55,464 bases of DNA from an uncultured Eubacterium sp. (GCA_910577225.1 CAJTMV010000025.1:1-55464), one strand, 5' to 3'; positions 1 through 9,000 are shown, counted from the first letter of the stretch. Program-made: numbers and translations. Notes: generated by a model from the letters alone, not told the origin.

Positions 1-89
1 ATTTTGCTTGTAAATTCAAGCGTTTAACCCAGTTTTGCTGGTGGGAAAGTTGAGTAAAGAGTAAAAAGAAATATACTGGAAAAGAGAAA

Positions 90-373
90 CTTTGAAAACA
101 GAAAAAAGCAGAAAAGAAAAATTTTGAAAACGGAAAACGTAAAATAGAGAAAGACAAAGAAAAACTCTGAAAACAGAAAACGTAAAACAGAAAAAAACAA
201 AGAATACTCTGAAAGCAGAATAATTGAAACAGAAAAAACAAAGAAAACTCTGAAAACAGAAAACGTAAAACAGAAAAAACAAAGAAAAACTCTGGAAACA
301 AAAAATGTAAAAGAGAAAAAACAAAGAAAAATTCCGAAAACAGAAAATGCAAAATAATGTAAAGACGGAAGAC
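90..373 (+). repeat. Tandem array of ~42-bp A-rich repeats
   Basis: Units begin with a CTCTGAAAACAG-like phrase at about 123 (degenerate), 165, 207, 248, 290 and 332, so the period is 41-42 bp. Each unit continues with AAAACGTAAAACAG and AAAAAACAAAGAAAA-like segments. The adjacent units from 165 to 331 are the best conserved, and the edges are degenerate. A period of 42 is a multiple of three, which would be compatible with descent from a 14-residue Lys-rich protein repeat, but stops now interrupt the frames. Confidence 0.75.
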
Positions 374-434
374 GAAAAGTAAATAACGTAAAAGAAAGAA
401 AAGCCGAAAAGAAAAACTTTGAAAACAGAAAAAC

Positions 435-745
435 GTAATATAATGAACTGAAAATAAAAGACAAAAGACAAAAATACGCGAACAGAAAAAGACTAAAAAA
501 ACAGAAAAAGAAAGACGCAGAAAAAGGAAATATAATATACTGAAAAAATAAAAGACAAAAAGATAGAAATGCACGAACAGAAAAAGTCTAAAAAAACAGA
601 AAAAGGAAATATAATATACTGAAAAAATAAAAGACAAAAAGACAGAAATACTCGAACAGAAAAATACTGAAATACAGAAAAAGAAAGACACAGAAAAAAC
701 AAATAAAGGAAATATAATATACTGAAAAATAAAAAAACAAAAAAC
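435..745 (+). repeat. Second A-rich tandem repeat family, ~80-100-bp units
   Basis: A phrase GGAAATATAATATACTG recurs at 526, 605 and 708, with a diverged version near 436. It is each time followed by AAAAATAAAAGACAAAAAGA-like sequence and by a CGAACAGAAAAA segment. Unit spacing is about 91, 79 and 103 bp. Each unit contains a TATAAT string that resembles a -10 box, but no -35 element is evident. The last copy ends about 65 bp before the ispA start. Confidence 0.7.
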
Positions 746-808
746 AATAACACACGAAAAGATAAAGACACAAAAAAGTAAAGTAAGGAAAATAGGAAAA
801 AGATAAAA

Positions 809-1708
809 ATGGACACTGTAGAATTGAAAAAAGAAATCGAAAAACGAACGCAGCAGATCGAGCAGATTTTACGCAGATACCTGCCGCAGGCCAGCGGATA
901 TCAGAAGCTGATTATGGAGGCGATGAGCTATAGTATGCTATCCGGAGGGAAGCGTCTGCGTCCGATGCTGATGCTGGAAACGTACCATATGTTTGGCGCG
1001 CATCATACTGTGATCGAGCCGTTTCTGGCGGCGATTGAGATGATTCATACGTATTCGCTTGTACATGATGATCTGCCGGCGATGGATGATGATGCGTACC
1101 GGCGCGGAAGAAGGACAACGCATGTAGTTTATGGCGAGGCCATGGGGATTCTGGCAGGAGACGCGTTGTTAAATTACGCGTTTGAGACAGCGACACAGGC
1201 GTTTTCGATGGGAGAAGATCCGGCACGGGTTGCAAAGGCGATGCAGATCCTGGCACAAAAGGCGGGCATTTATGGGATGCTTGGCGGTCAGGTCGTGGAT
1301 GTGCAAAATGAGGGACATAAACAAATCGATGCAGATACGCTTGATTTTATTTACCGTCTAAAGACCGGAGCCTTGATTGCATCGGCGATGATGATCGGCG
1401 CGGTTTTGGCGGGAGCAAACGAGCAGGAGATATCGGTGCTGGAGCAGGCGGCAGTCCGGGTAGGGATCGCATTTCAGATTCAGGACGATATTCTGGATAT
1501 AACAGGTACGGCGGAGCAGTTAGGAAAACCGATCGGTTCCGATGAAAAGAACGAAAAGAGCACATATGTGACTCTGTACGGCATGCAGGCGGCGCAGGAA
1601 CAGGTAGAAAAGCTGACAAACGAAGCGGTTGATTTTATGGAATCCCTTCCTGTAAAAAATGAGTTTTTAACCGGTTTGCTGCTGCATCTTGCAGGACGGC
1701 GCAGTTAG
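809..1708 (+). CDS. ispA: Polyprenyl (geranyl/farnesyl) diphosphate synthase
   Basis: Short-chain trans-prenyltransferase of 299 aa that condenses isopentenyl diphosphate with allylic diphosphates in the cytosol. The first aspartate-rich motif, DDLPAMDDD, lies near residues 87-95. The second, QIQDDILD, lies near residues 225-232 and is followed by GKPIGSD, all typical of the FPP synthase family. Length is normal. The ATG is preceded by a weak purine-rich ribosome site (AGGAAAAAG) that merges with the A-rich repeat tract. It is followed 73 bp later by dxs, so isoprenoid precursor synthesis and chain elongation sit together, as in many Clostridia. The preceding gene usually found here (xseB) is absent from the window. 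Confidence 0.93.
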   Translation: MDTVELKKEIEKRTQQIEQILRRYLPQASGYQKLIMEAMSYSMLSGGKRLRPMLMLETYHMFGAHHTVIEPFLAAIEMIHTYSLVHDDLPAMDDDAYRRGRRTTHVVYGEAMGILAGDALLNYAFETATQAFSMGEDPARVAKAMQILAQKAGIYGMLGGQVVDVQNEGHKQIDADTLDFIYRLKTGALIASAMMIGAVLAGANEQEISVLEQAAVRVGIAFQIQDDILDITGTAEQLGKPIGSDEKNEKSTYVTLYGMQAAQEQVEKLTNEAVDFMESLPVKNEFLTGLLLHLAGRRS

Positions 1709-1781
1709 CGTTACGCCCTGCCGCTGTCAGGTTACGGCTGGGCTCTCGTAATAAAGAATAAGTCAGGACGTGGTTGATAAC

Positions 1782-3641
1782 ATGGTACTGGATAAAATAA
1801 AAAATACAAACGATATAAAAAAACTGGAAAGAGAAGAGATCAGACAGCTGCCGGATGAGATTCGTCAGTATCTGATTCAGAGTCTTTCAAAAACAGGAGG
1901 ACATCTGGCGTCCAATCTGGGTGTGGTGGAGCTTACGATTGCGCTTCATCTGACATTTGATCTGCCAGAAGATAAGCTGATCTGGGACGTTGGACATCAG
2001 TCTTATACGCATAAGCTGCTGACCGGACGCAGAGAGGGATTTGCCACACTGCGTCAGTATGGAGGCATGAGCGGATTTCCGAAAAGATCCGAGAGCGACT
2101 GCGACTGTTTTAATACCGGACACAGCTCGACGTCCGTGTCGGCAGGTCTTGGTCTGGCCGCAGCCAGAGATCTTCGGGGAGAAACGCATAAAGTGATTTC
2201 GGTAATCGGCGACGGGGCGCTTACCGGCGGGATGGCGTTCGAAGCGTTAAATAACGCGTCAAAGCTGGAGACGAATTTTATCATTGTTCTAAATGACAAC
2301 GATATGTCTATTTCTCCAAATGTCGGCGGATTGTCGCAGTATCTGGGCGGAATCCGGACAGCGGCAGCCTATCAGGATCTGAAAAACGGCGTGATGGAAT
2401 CGTTAAATAAGATTCCAGTGTATGGGGAACGTCTTGTAAGGAGAATCCGGCGTACGAAAAGCGGCATCAAACAGCTGCTGATTCCGGGAATGCTTTTTGA
2501 AGATATGGGAATTTTATATCTCGGTCCGGTAGACGGGCACGACATCGATAAAATGACGGCCATGTTTCAAAAGGCATCCAGAGTGAACGGGCCGGTACTG
2601 GTACATGTCCTGACCCAGAAAGGAAAAGGATACGAGCCGGCAGTCCGTCATCCGGCGCGTTTTCATGGCACAGAGCCGTTTGAAATCGATACCGGACTTG
2701 TCAGACAGAAAAAGAAAAAGGCCGCTTATACGGATATTTTTTCAACGGTAATGCGAAAACTGGGAGATCGGGACGAACGTGTAACGGCGGTTACTGCAGC
2801 GATGGAAACAGGCACCGGACTCAAACGTTTTCACAATATGTTTCCGGAGCGTTTTTTTGACGTGGGGATAGCGGAAGAGCATGCGGTCACGTTTGCTGCC
2901 GGCCTTGCGGCAGGCGGCAGACGACCGGTGTTTGCAGTGTATTCTTCCTTTTTGCAGCGGGCGTATGACCAGATATTGCACGATGTCTGTCTGCAGGATC
3001 TGCCAGTTGTATTTGCCATCGACCGGGCAGGAATCGTAGGAAGCGACGGCGAAACGCACCAGGGGATTTTTGATATTTCTTATCTGCGGACGATGCCGGG
3101 TATGACGCTGCTGGCGCCGAAAAATAAATGGGAATTTTCAGATATGATCAAGTTTGCGGTAAACTATGGGCATCCGATTGCCATTCGGTATCCGCGCGGA
3201 GAGGCGTTTGACGGTTTGTCAGATTTTCGTGCGCCGATTGTATGTGGAAAAAGCGAGGTCATTTATCAGACCGGCACTGTCGTACTGCTTGCCTATGGAA
3301 GTATGGTAAAAACGGCTCTGGAGGTGCGCAGGCGCTTAAAACAGGATGGTATTGCATGTGCGCTTGTGAATCTGCGTTTTGCAAGACCGCTGGATACGCA
3401 GATGCTCTCGGAAGCTGCCGGGACTTACGAGCTGGCGGTTACCATGGAGGAGAACGTAAAGACTGGCGGCGTCGGCGAGGCAGTGTCAGAGTATTTTAGG
3501 GAGACAGGAGCAGATATCCGGGTATTGCATATAGCGGTTGCGGATACATTTGTTACACATGGAAATGTGGAAATACTAAAACAGCAGATCGGACTGGATG
3601 CGCAAAGCATTGCGGAGAAGATCAAAATGGTGATAAAATGA
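1782..3641 (+). CDS. dxs: 1-deoxy-D-xylulose-5-phosphate synthase
   Basis: Thiamine-diphosphate enzyme of about 620 aa that condenses pyruvate and glyceraldehyde 3-phosphate, the first step of the MEP isoprenoid pathway. Visible are the N-terminal VGHQSYTHKLLTGR motif, the TPP/Mg site GDGALTGG...LNDND, the catalytic-glutamate segment DVGIAEEHAV and DRAGIVGSDGETHQG. A GTG at 1770 in the same frame would add four residues, but the ATG at 1782 starts the conserved MVLDKI sequence of the family. The gene overlaps tlyA by the ATGA arrangement, so it is translationally coupled in the ispA-dxs-tlyA-nadK operon. Confidence 0.95.
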   Translation: MVLDKIKNTNDIKKLEREEIRQLPDEIRQYLIQSLSKTGGHLASNLGVVELTIALHLTFDLPEDKLIWDVGHQSYTHKLLTGRREGFATLRQYGGMSGFPKRSESDCDCFNTGHSSTSVSAGLGLAAARDLRGETHKVISVIGDGALTGGMAFEALNNASKLETNFIIVLNDNDMSISPNVGGLSQYLGGIRTAAAYQDLKNGVMESLNKIPVYGERLVRRIRRTKSGIKQLLIPGMLFEDMGILYLGPVDGHDIDKMTAMFQKASRVNGPVLVHVLTQKGKGYEPAVRHPARFHGTEPFEIDTGLVRQKKKKAAYTDIFSTVMRKLGDRDERVTAVTAAMETGTGLKRFHNMFPERFFDVGIAEEHAVTFAAGLAAGGRRPVFAVYSSFLQRAYDQILHDVCLQDLPVVFAIDRAGIVGSDGETHQGIFDISYLRTMPGMTLLAPKNKWEFSDMIKFAVNYGHPIAIRYPRGEAFDGLSDFRAPIVCGKSEVIYQTGTVVLLAYGSMVKTALEVRRRLKQDGIACALVNLRFARPLDTQMLSEAAGTYELAVTMEENVKTGGVGEAVSEYFRETGADIRVLHIAVADTFVTHGNVEILKQQIGLDAQSIAEKIKMVIK

Positions 3642-4465
3642 AAGAAAGATTAGATATACTGCTTGTAAAACGGGGACTTGCTCCTTCCAGAGAAAAGGCA
3701 AAAGCGATGATTATGGAAGGAAACGTCTATGTCAGCGAGCAGAAAGAGGACAAGGCCGGATCGATGTTCGCCCCGGAAGTTCCGATCGAAGTACGTGGAA
3801 AAACGTTAAAATATGTCAGCCGCGGCGGTCTGAAGCTGGAAAAGGCAGTCCGTCAGTTTGGCATCACGCTTTCCGATCAGATCTGTATGGATATCGGGGC
3901 TTCCACCGGAGGATTTACAGACTGTATGCTGCAGAACGGAGCAAAAAAAGTGTATGCGGTAGATGTCGGTTACGGACAGTTTGCATGGCAGCTGCGAACG
4001 GATGCACGTGTCGTTTGTATGGAAAAGACAAACATTCGTTACGTAACCCCGCAGGATATCGCAGACGTTTTGGACTTTGCTTCGGTGGACGTTTCTTTTA
4101 TTTCTCTGACAAAAGTGCTCGGTCCGGCCAGAGAGCTGCTGAGAGAACACGGACAGATGGTGTGCCTGATCAAGCCACAGTTTGAAGCAGGACGGGAAAA
4201 GGTTGGAAAAAAAGGCGTTGTGCGCGATCCCGCGGTGCATCTGGAAGTGATTGATAAAGTGACCGCTTTTGCAAAAGAGCTGGGATTTTGTATATTGCAT
4301 CTGGACTTTTCTCCCGTCAAAGGACCGGAAGGAAATATCGAATATCTGATGCATATACAAAAAGAAACCAGCGAAGAAACGAATCCGGATAAAACCGGAA
4401 TACAGGAGGAGGCAGCAGACGCCAGGAAAGTAGTAGAAGCTGCGCATGCTGCGTTGGATGCATGA
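3638..4465 (+). CDS. tlyA: TlyA-family S4/FtsJ RNA methyltransferase (hemolysin A family)
   Basis: Protein of 275 aa with an N-terminal S4 RNA-binding domain (about residues 3-60, starting ERLDILLVKRGLAPSREKA) followed by an FtsJ/RrmJ-type SAM-dependent methyltransferase fold. The SAM-binding motif DIGASTGGFTDCML lies near residue 87. Family members 2'-O-methylate rRNA; some have been called hemolysins. The start overlaps the dxs stop and the stop overlaps the nadK start, both by 4 nt, indicating tight coupling. The C-terminal ~25 residues are rich in Glu and Ala and poorly conserved. Confidence 0.92.
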   Translation: MKERLDILLVKRGLAPSREKAKAMIMEGNVYVSEQKEDKAGSMFAPEVPIEVRGKTLKYVSRGGLKLEKAVRQFGITLSDQICMDIGASTGGFTDCMLQNGAKKVYAVDVGYGQFAWQLRTDARVVCMEKTNIRYVTPQDIADVLDFASVDVSFISLTKVLGPARELLREHGQMVCLIKPQFEAGREKVGKKGVVRDPAVHLEVIDKVTAFAKELGFCILHLDFSPVKGPEGNIEYLMHIQKETSEETNPDKTGIQEEAADARKVVEAAHAALDA

Positions 4466-5313
4466 AAAAATTTGTATTGATCGTAAATGCATTAAAAGAC
4501 CGGAATCTGGAAGAAACGCGAAGTCTGTGCAGCTATATTAAGACAAGAGGCGGAAGCTGTACGTATCTGGTCAGCGTGGATGAACAGGAACGTATCCGTA
4601 AAATACATGCACAGGATATTCCGAAAGAGACGGAGTGTATGATCGTATTGGGCGGCGACGGCACGCTGATACGTGCGGCAAGAGATACCGTAGAATGCAA
4701 CATTCCGCTGATCGGCGTGAATATGGGTACGCTTGGTTATCTTTGTGAACTGGAGCAGGGAAGTATTTATGAAGCGCTGGATCAGATGATGCATCATGAA
4801 TTTATGATTGAAGAGCGTATGATGCTCTGCGGCTTGAAAGAAACGCAATCACAGATGTTTCACGCCCTGAACGACATCGTGATTCACAGAACAGGTTCGT
4901 TGTCTCTGGTCGTACTGACCGTATATGTCAACGGACAATATCTGCATACGTTTCAGGGGGACGGTATGATTTTATCCACGCCGACCGGCTCCACCGGTTA
5001 TAATATGTCAGCAGGAGGGCCGATTGTAGATCCTAAAGCGCAGCTGCTGCTTTTGACGCCGATTAATTCTCATACGCTGACCCAGAGAAGTATTGTGATC
5101 AGCCCGCAGGATGAGATTGTGATCGAGGTGGAGAAAAGACGGATGCAGCAGGACGAGCAGGTAGAAGTCAGCTACGACGGAGATCATGGCTGCTGGCTTG
5201 CCGCCGGTGAACGTATCTGTATCCGAAGAGCAGAAAAAAGCGCGAAGATTTTAAAGCTGAGCAGGGTCAGTTTTTTAGAAATATTGCGTAAAAAAATGCA
5301 GACATTCTGCTGA
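4462..5313 (+). CDS. nadK: NAD kinase
   Basis: ATP (or polyphosphate) dependent NAD+ kinase of 283 aa that makes NADP+. The family signature GGDGTLIRAAR lies near residue 65, followed by NMGTLGYL and the second glycine-rich motif TPTGSTGYNMSAGGPIVDP. It lies in the conserved order tlyA-nadK-argR-recN, with an ATGA overlap with tlyA and 37 bp to argR. Length and motif order are normal. Confidence 0.94.
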   Translation: MKKFVLIVNALKDRNLEETRSLCSYIKTRGGSCTYLVSVDEQERIRKIHAQDIPKETECMIVLGGDGTLIRAARDTVECNIPLIGVNMGTLGYLCELEQGSIYEALDQMMHHEFMIEERMMLCGLKETQSQMFHALNDIVIHRTGSLSLVVLTVYVNGQYLHTFQGDGMILSTPTGSTGYNMSAGGPIVDPKAQLLLLTPINSHTLTQRSIVISPQDEIVIEVEKRRMQQDEQVEVSYDGDHGCWLAAGERICIRRAEKSAKILKLSRVSFLEILRKKMQTFC

Positions 5314-5350
5314 TGAACCATACTCTGGCCATTTAAAGGAGTAAGACAGG

Positions 5351-5803
5351 ATGAGGAAAACTTCAAGACATGCAAAAATACTGGAAATCATTCGTAAATA
5401 TGATGTGGAGACACAGGAAGAGCTGGCAGCAAGACTTGTGCAGGAAGGATGCCCGGTCACACAGGCAACCGTATCCAGAGATATTCGCGAACTAAAGCTG
5501 ACAAAAGTAGCGTTAAGCAACGGCAGGCAGAAATATGCAGTCATTTCCCAGACGCAAAAAGATCTGTCAAAATACATTCGCGTTTTTAAAGATGGATTTC
5601 GTTCTATGGATATGGCGCAGAACATTCTTGTAATCAAAACCGTATCCGGTATGGCGATGGCAGTCGCAGCCGCGCTGGATGCGATGGAGTGTCATGAGAT
5701 CGTAGGCAGCATTGCGGGAGACGATACGATTATGTGCGCGATTCGTACGGTTGAGGATACGATGACGCTGATGAAACGATTAAATAAAATTATAGACACA
5801 TAA
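5351..5803 (+). CDS. argR: Arginine repressor
   Basis: Arginine-responsive transcription factor of 150 aa. The N-terminal winged helix-turn-helix (residues 1-70) includes the sequence TQATVSRDIRELKL, and the C-terminal oligomerisation/arginine-binding domain ends with GSIAGDDTIMCAIRT. It normally acts as a hexamer on ARG boxes at arginine genes. No arginine genes are in the window; the position between nadK and recN is the standard Clostridia arrangement rather than a sign of local targets. An AAGGAG ribosome site precedes the ATG. Confidence 0.94.
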   Translation: MRKTSRHAKILEIIRKYDVETQEELAARLVQEGCPVTQATVSRDIRELKLTKVALSNGRQKYAVISQTQKDLSKYIRVFKDGFRSMDMAQNILVIKTVSGMAMAVAAALDAMECHEIVGSIAGDDTIMCAIRTVEDTMTLMKRLNKIIDT

Positions 5804-5874
5804 AAACACATGAATGAGAAAGGAGACGGTTATTGTAACCGGGGATATCGTTTTCAGTAACCGAAATAAGAAGC

Positions 5875-7563
5875 ATGTTACATAATCTTCATGTAAAAAA
5901 TCTGGCGCTGATCGAAGAAGCCGAGGTGGACTTTCGGGAAGGACTGAATATTTTATCCGGTGAAACAGGCGCTGGAAAATCCATTATTATAGGCTCTGTC
6001 GCAGCGGCGATCGGAGAAAAGGCGTCCAAAGATATGATTCGCAAAGACGCCGATTATGCGCTGGTAGAGCTTGTATTTTCTGTGGACGGGAATATCCGCC
6101 GCAGACTGGAGGCCATGGATATTCCAATGGAAGATGATCAGGTCATTTTAACGAGAAGAATTTCCGGCGGCCGGTCGGTCGCAAAAATAAATTCAGAAAG
6201 CGTGTCAGCGGCAAAACTGCGGGAAGCGGCGTCTCTGCTGATCGATATTCACGGACAGCATGAGCATCAGTCGCTGTTAAATCAAAAAAATCATCTGCAG
6301 ATTCTGGATGCTTATGCAAAAAAAGAGTTTCACGGATTAAAAGAAAAACTGGCAGAAGCATATCGTGCATATATCCATTTGAAAAATGAAATTCAAAACG
6401 CTTCGATCGATACCGAACAGCGGGCAAGAGAATTATCTTTTCTGCAGTATGAGGTAGAAGAAATCGAACAGGCATCTCTGACAGCCGGAGAAGATGAAGA
6501 ACTGGAAATGCAGTATCGCCGGTTTGCCAATGGGAAACAGATTATGGGCAGTATTGGTCAGGTGTATGAGCTGACTTCGGAAAACGGAGCCGCACAGATG
6601 ACGGGACACGCCGTTTTGGAAATCGCAAAAATCAGCGCTTATGACGAGAAAGTCAGTCAGATGGAAGAACAGCTGCTGGAAATCGACAATCTGCTCAATG
6701 ATTTTAACCGGGAACTCGCAGGATATATCGATAACGCGGATTTTGATGAAGCACGTTTTTATGAAATTGAAAAACGTCTGGATCTGATCAACGGTCTGAA
6801 AGCAAAATACGGCGGTACGATAGAGAAAATTTTGTCGGAATATGAAAAGAAACTGCAAAGAATCGAAACATTAAGTAATTATGATGTATATTTATCCGAT
6901 TTGCAGCAAAAACTAAAACAAAAAGAAACAGAACTCGATGCTGTCTGCAAAAAAGTATCGGAAATCCGGCGCAGGGAAGCGAAAAAACTGACCAGACAGA
7001 TTCGATCTGCGCTGATCGATCTGAACTTTTTGGATGTAAAATTTGAACTGCAGTTTACGAAAAAAGAAGATTATACGGCATCCGGCTACGACGAGGCAGA
7101 ATTTTTAATATCCACAAATCCCGGCGAGCCGGTCAGACCGCTGACAAAGGTAGCTTCAGGCGGCGAGCTGTCCAGAATTATGCTGGCCATCAAAGCGGTG
7201 CTTGCGGATTGCGACGAAGTCGGCACTTTGATTTTTGACGAAATCGATACCGGAATCAGCGGACGTACCGCGCAGATGGTTTCAGAAAAAATGAATGTCA
7301 TATCCAAAGATCATCAGATCATCTGCATCACCCATCTGCCGCAGATTGCAGCAATGGCAGACACGCATTTTCTTATTGAAAAAAGAGCCAGTAAAAACCA
7401 GACGCAGACAATGATTCGCATGCTGGATAAAGAAGAAAGCGTTACGGAATTGGGCCGTATGCTTGGCGGGGTAAAAATTACTGATACGGTATTAAAAAGC
7501 GCGAAAGAAATGAAGGATCTGGCAGTCGCCACAAAAAATTCCCAGAGTGAAAACAACAGATAA
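5875..7563 (+). CDS. recN: DNA repair protein RecN
   Basis: SMC-like ATPase of 562 aa involved in double-strand-break repair. Walker A is GETGAGKS near residue 31. A central coiled-coil region follows (about residues 160-360). The ABC-type signature ASGGELSRIMLAIK and Walker B TLIFDEIDTGISG are near residues 425-465. Length is normal. A 71-bp gap with a CGGTTA-TTG-TAACCG hairpin separates it from argR, and the ribosome site is weak, so a separate promoter is possible. spoIVB follows after 131 bp. Confidence 0.95.
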   Translation: MLHNLHVKNLALIEEAEVDFREGLNILSGETGAGKSIIIGSVAAAIGEKASKDMIRKDADYALVELVFSVDGNIRRRLEAMDIPMEDDQVILTRRISGGRSVAKINSESVSAAKLREAASLLIDIHGQHEHQSLLNQKNHLQILDAYAKKEFHGLKEKLAEAYRAYIHLKNEIQNASIDTEQRARELSFLQYEVEEIEQASLTAGEDEELEMQYRRFANGKQIMGSIGQVYELTSENGAAQMTGHAVLEIAKISAYDEKVSQMEEQLLEIDNLLNDFNRELAGYIDNADFDEARFYEIEKRLDLINGLKAKYGGTIEKILSEYEKKLQRIETLSNYDVYLSDLQQKLKQKETELDAVCKKVSEIRRREAKKLTRQIRSALIDLNFLDVKFELQFTKKEDYTASGYDEAEFLISTNPGEPVRPLTKVASGGELSRIMLAIKAVLADCDEVGTLIFDEIDTGISGRTAQMVSEKMNVISKDHQIICITHLPQIAAMADTHFLIEKRASKNQTQTMIRMLDKEESVTELGRMLGGVKITDTVLKSAKEMKDLAVATKNSQSENNR

Positions 7564-7598
7564 AGACATACTAGTACCGAATGAAAAATGAAAGACGC

Positions 7599-7677
7599 AG
7601 TAACAGGGCGGGATCAAAACGATAACCGAAAATACACAGTAACAGTTCAGATATCTGGGCTGTTACTGCACTGTTAC
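7599..7677. promoter_or_regulatory. Clustered CAGTAACAG motifs upstream of spoIVB
   Basis: The nonamer CAGTAACAG occurs at 7599 and 7637, its exact complement CTGTTACTG at 7660-7668, and a further CTGTTAC at 7671. The 7637/7660 pair can form a 9-bp perfect hairpin with a 14-nt loop. There is no T-run, so it is not an ordinary terminator for recN. Four related sites in about 80 bp directly before spoIVB suggest operator sites for a DNA-binding protein or an RNA structure in the leader. The factor is unknown. Confidence 0.45.
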
Positions 7678-7694
7678 AATACGCAGGAAAAGGG

Positions 7695-8972
7695 ATGTCT
7701 GATATGTTGCAAAGATTATGGATTCAGTTTCAAAGAAAAAGAAAGCTCGCAGGTTATGCGGGTATTATAGCCGGAGTTTTGTTTGCATACGTACTTTTAC
7801 TGTATTCGATACCAGATAAGATGTATGTGGAACGTGGAGAAGAACCGGATTATACGTTTGGCGTTCCGGTTACGGGAACCGTCGTAAAAAGCGCAGAAGT
7901 ATTTGCAAACAAGCAGCCGGCACAAAACGGTGCGATTCATATGACGCGGCAGGCCGGCGCCGGACAGCAGACCGGAACGTACCAGGTGCTCTGCCGGCTG
8001 TTCGGCACGATTCCGGTCAAACGCGTCGCCGTCCAGGAAGTCAGTAAAAAAGAACTGCTTCCGGCAGGAACAAACATAGGTATCTATGTAAAGAACGAGC
8101 AGATTATGATTATAGGGACCGGAGAAGTGACCGATGAGTCCGGCAGCAAAAGCGAGCCAGCCAAAAATGTCGTACAAAGCGGAGATTATATTCTTGCCGT
8201 AAACGGAGAAGAAGTTACATCGAAGGCGCAGCTTGTCAAAAAAATATCTTTTTGCGACGGAAAAAAGGTCAGGCTGAAACTGCTGCGAGGGAAAGATCCG
8301 ATCGAAGTTTCTGTGAAACCGGTACGCTGTGCGCAGGGAATCTATCAGATCGGCGTCTGGGTGCGGGATGATATTGCGGGCGTCGGCACGCTGACGTATG
8401 TTACGGATTCCAAAAAATACGGCGCTTTGGGGCACGGCGTTACAGACGCGGATGTCGGCAGTCTGATCGATATGGATCAGGGATCCATTTATGAGACGAC
8501 AATACTGGAAGTCCGCAAGGGTCAGAGAGGGCAGCCGGGAGAAATGTCCGGCATGATTAATTATAATGAACAGTATCGACTTGGCACGGTAGAAGAAAAT
8601 ACAAACGTCGGAATCTACGGAACGCTTACGAATATGCCGAAGGAACTAAAAGGAGTCTCCGCCATGCCGGTGACCTATAAAGAGGGGATAAAAAAGGGAA
8701 AGGCGCAGATTATCAGCTCGGTAGAAGGCAAACGCAGATCCTATGACATCGAAATTGAACAGACCAATTATCATAGCGAGGGAAATAATAAAGGGATCCA
8801 GTTTCAGGTGACAGATGAAAGACTGCTGGAGGACACCGGAGGAATTGTGCAGGGAATGTCCGGGAGTCCGATTGTCCAGGACGGGCATATCATCGGGGCG
8901 GTGACGCATGTGTTTATATCGGATTCTAAGATGGGGTATGGGATATTTATTGAGAATATGCTGGAGCATTGA
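7695..8972 (+). CDS. spoIVB: SpoIVB stage IV sporulation serine peptidase
   Basis: Forespore-secreted S2-type serine peptidase of 425 aa that in Bacillus cleaves SpoIVFA and triggers pro-SigmaK processing. It has an N-terminal membrane anchor (residues about 20-40) and a PDZ domain (around GDYILAVNGEEV, residues 160-230). In the peptidase domain a histidine sits at about 247 (ALGHGVTD) and the motif GMSGSP at 387-392. The C-terminus THVF...GYGIFIENML is family-typical, so the gene appears intact. Its 47-bp segment at 8857-8903, covering the serine motif, is duplicated downstream. spo0A, the usual next gene, is absent; an accessory island follows. Confidence 0.94.
   Translation: MSDMLQRLWIQFQRKRKLAGYAGIIAGVLFAYVLLLYSIPDKMYVERGEEPDYTFGVPVTGTVVKSAEVFANKQPAQNGAIHMTRQAGAGQQTGTYQVLCRLFGTIPVKRVAVQEVSKKELLPAGTNIGIYVKNEQIMIIGTGEVTDESGSKSEPAKNVVQSGDYILAVNGEEVTSKAQLVKKISFCDGKKVRLKLLRGKDPIEVSVKPVRCAQGIYQIGVWVRDDIAGVGTLTYVTDSKKYGALGHGVTDADVGSLIDMDQGSIYETTILEVRKGQRGQPGEMSGMINYNEQYRLGTVEENTNVGIYGTLTNMPKELKGVSAMPVTYKEGIKKGKAQIISSVEGKRRSYDIEIEQTNYHSEGNNKGIQFQVTDERLLEDTGGIVQGMSGSPIVQDGHIIGAVTHVFISDSKMGYGIFIENMLEH
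8857..8903 (+). repeat. spoIVB-internal 47-bp segment repeated downstream (copy 1)
   Basis: This is the in-gene original of a segment repeated exactly at 13581-13627 and, over its first 35 bp with three transitions, at 15959-15993. It encodes the SpoIVB peptidase motif from the Met of GMSGSP to IIGAV. The three copies bound the island, so it resembles an attachment core or target of gene-cassette insertion, although spoIVB itself stays intact. Confidence 0.8.
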
Positions 8973-9000
8973 GCGTTAAGATAAAATTATATATAGATTG

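Larger units (their letters stand above)
1..808. other. A-dominated repeat-rich region upstream of ispA, no gene recognised
   Basis: The plus strand is overwhelmingly purine, mostly A, for almost 800 bases, unlike anything else in the window. It is built from two families of degenerate tandem repeats (annotated separately). Reading frames on the minus strand stay open only because the complement is T-rich, giving Phe/Ser-rich low-complexity translations. The plus-strand frames give Lys/Glu-rich stretches broken by stops. In many Clostridia xseB lies just before ispA; no trace of it is seen here. The function is unknown; a long A-rich leader or a decayed repeat-protein gene are both possible. 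Confidence 0.7.

Noticed and set aside
90..373. Possible CRISPR array (regular ~42-bp spacing)
   Set aside because: The units are contiguous and similar throughout, with no unique spacers and no cas genes. It is a degenerate tandem repeat.
16..816. Long minus-strand frames of 107-151 codons in the A-rich tract
   Set aside because: They translate to Phe/Ser/Leu low-complexity sequence and exist only because the complement is T-rich and poor in stop triplets. No ribosome site or family is seen.
3806..4492. Minus-strand 228-codon frame opposite tlyA
   Set aside because: It is antisense to an intact, motif-bearing gene, with Cys/His/Phe-rich composition typical of shadow frames.
5826..5840. CGGTTA-TTG-TAACCG hairpin as a terminator between argR and recN
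   Set aside because: The stem is only six base pairs with a three-base loop and no T-run, so it was not annotated as a terminator.
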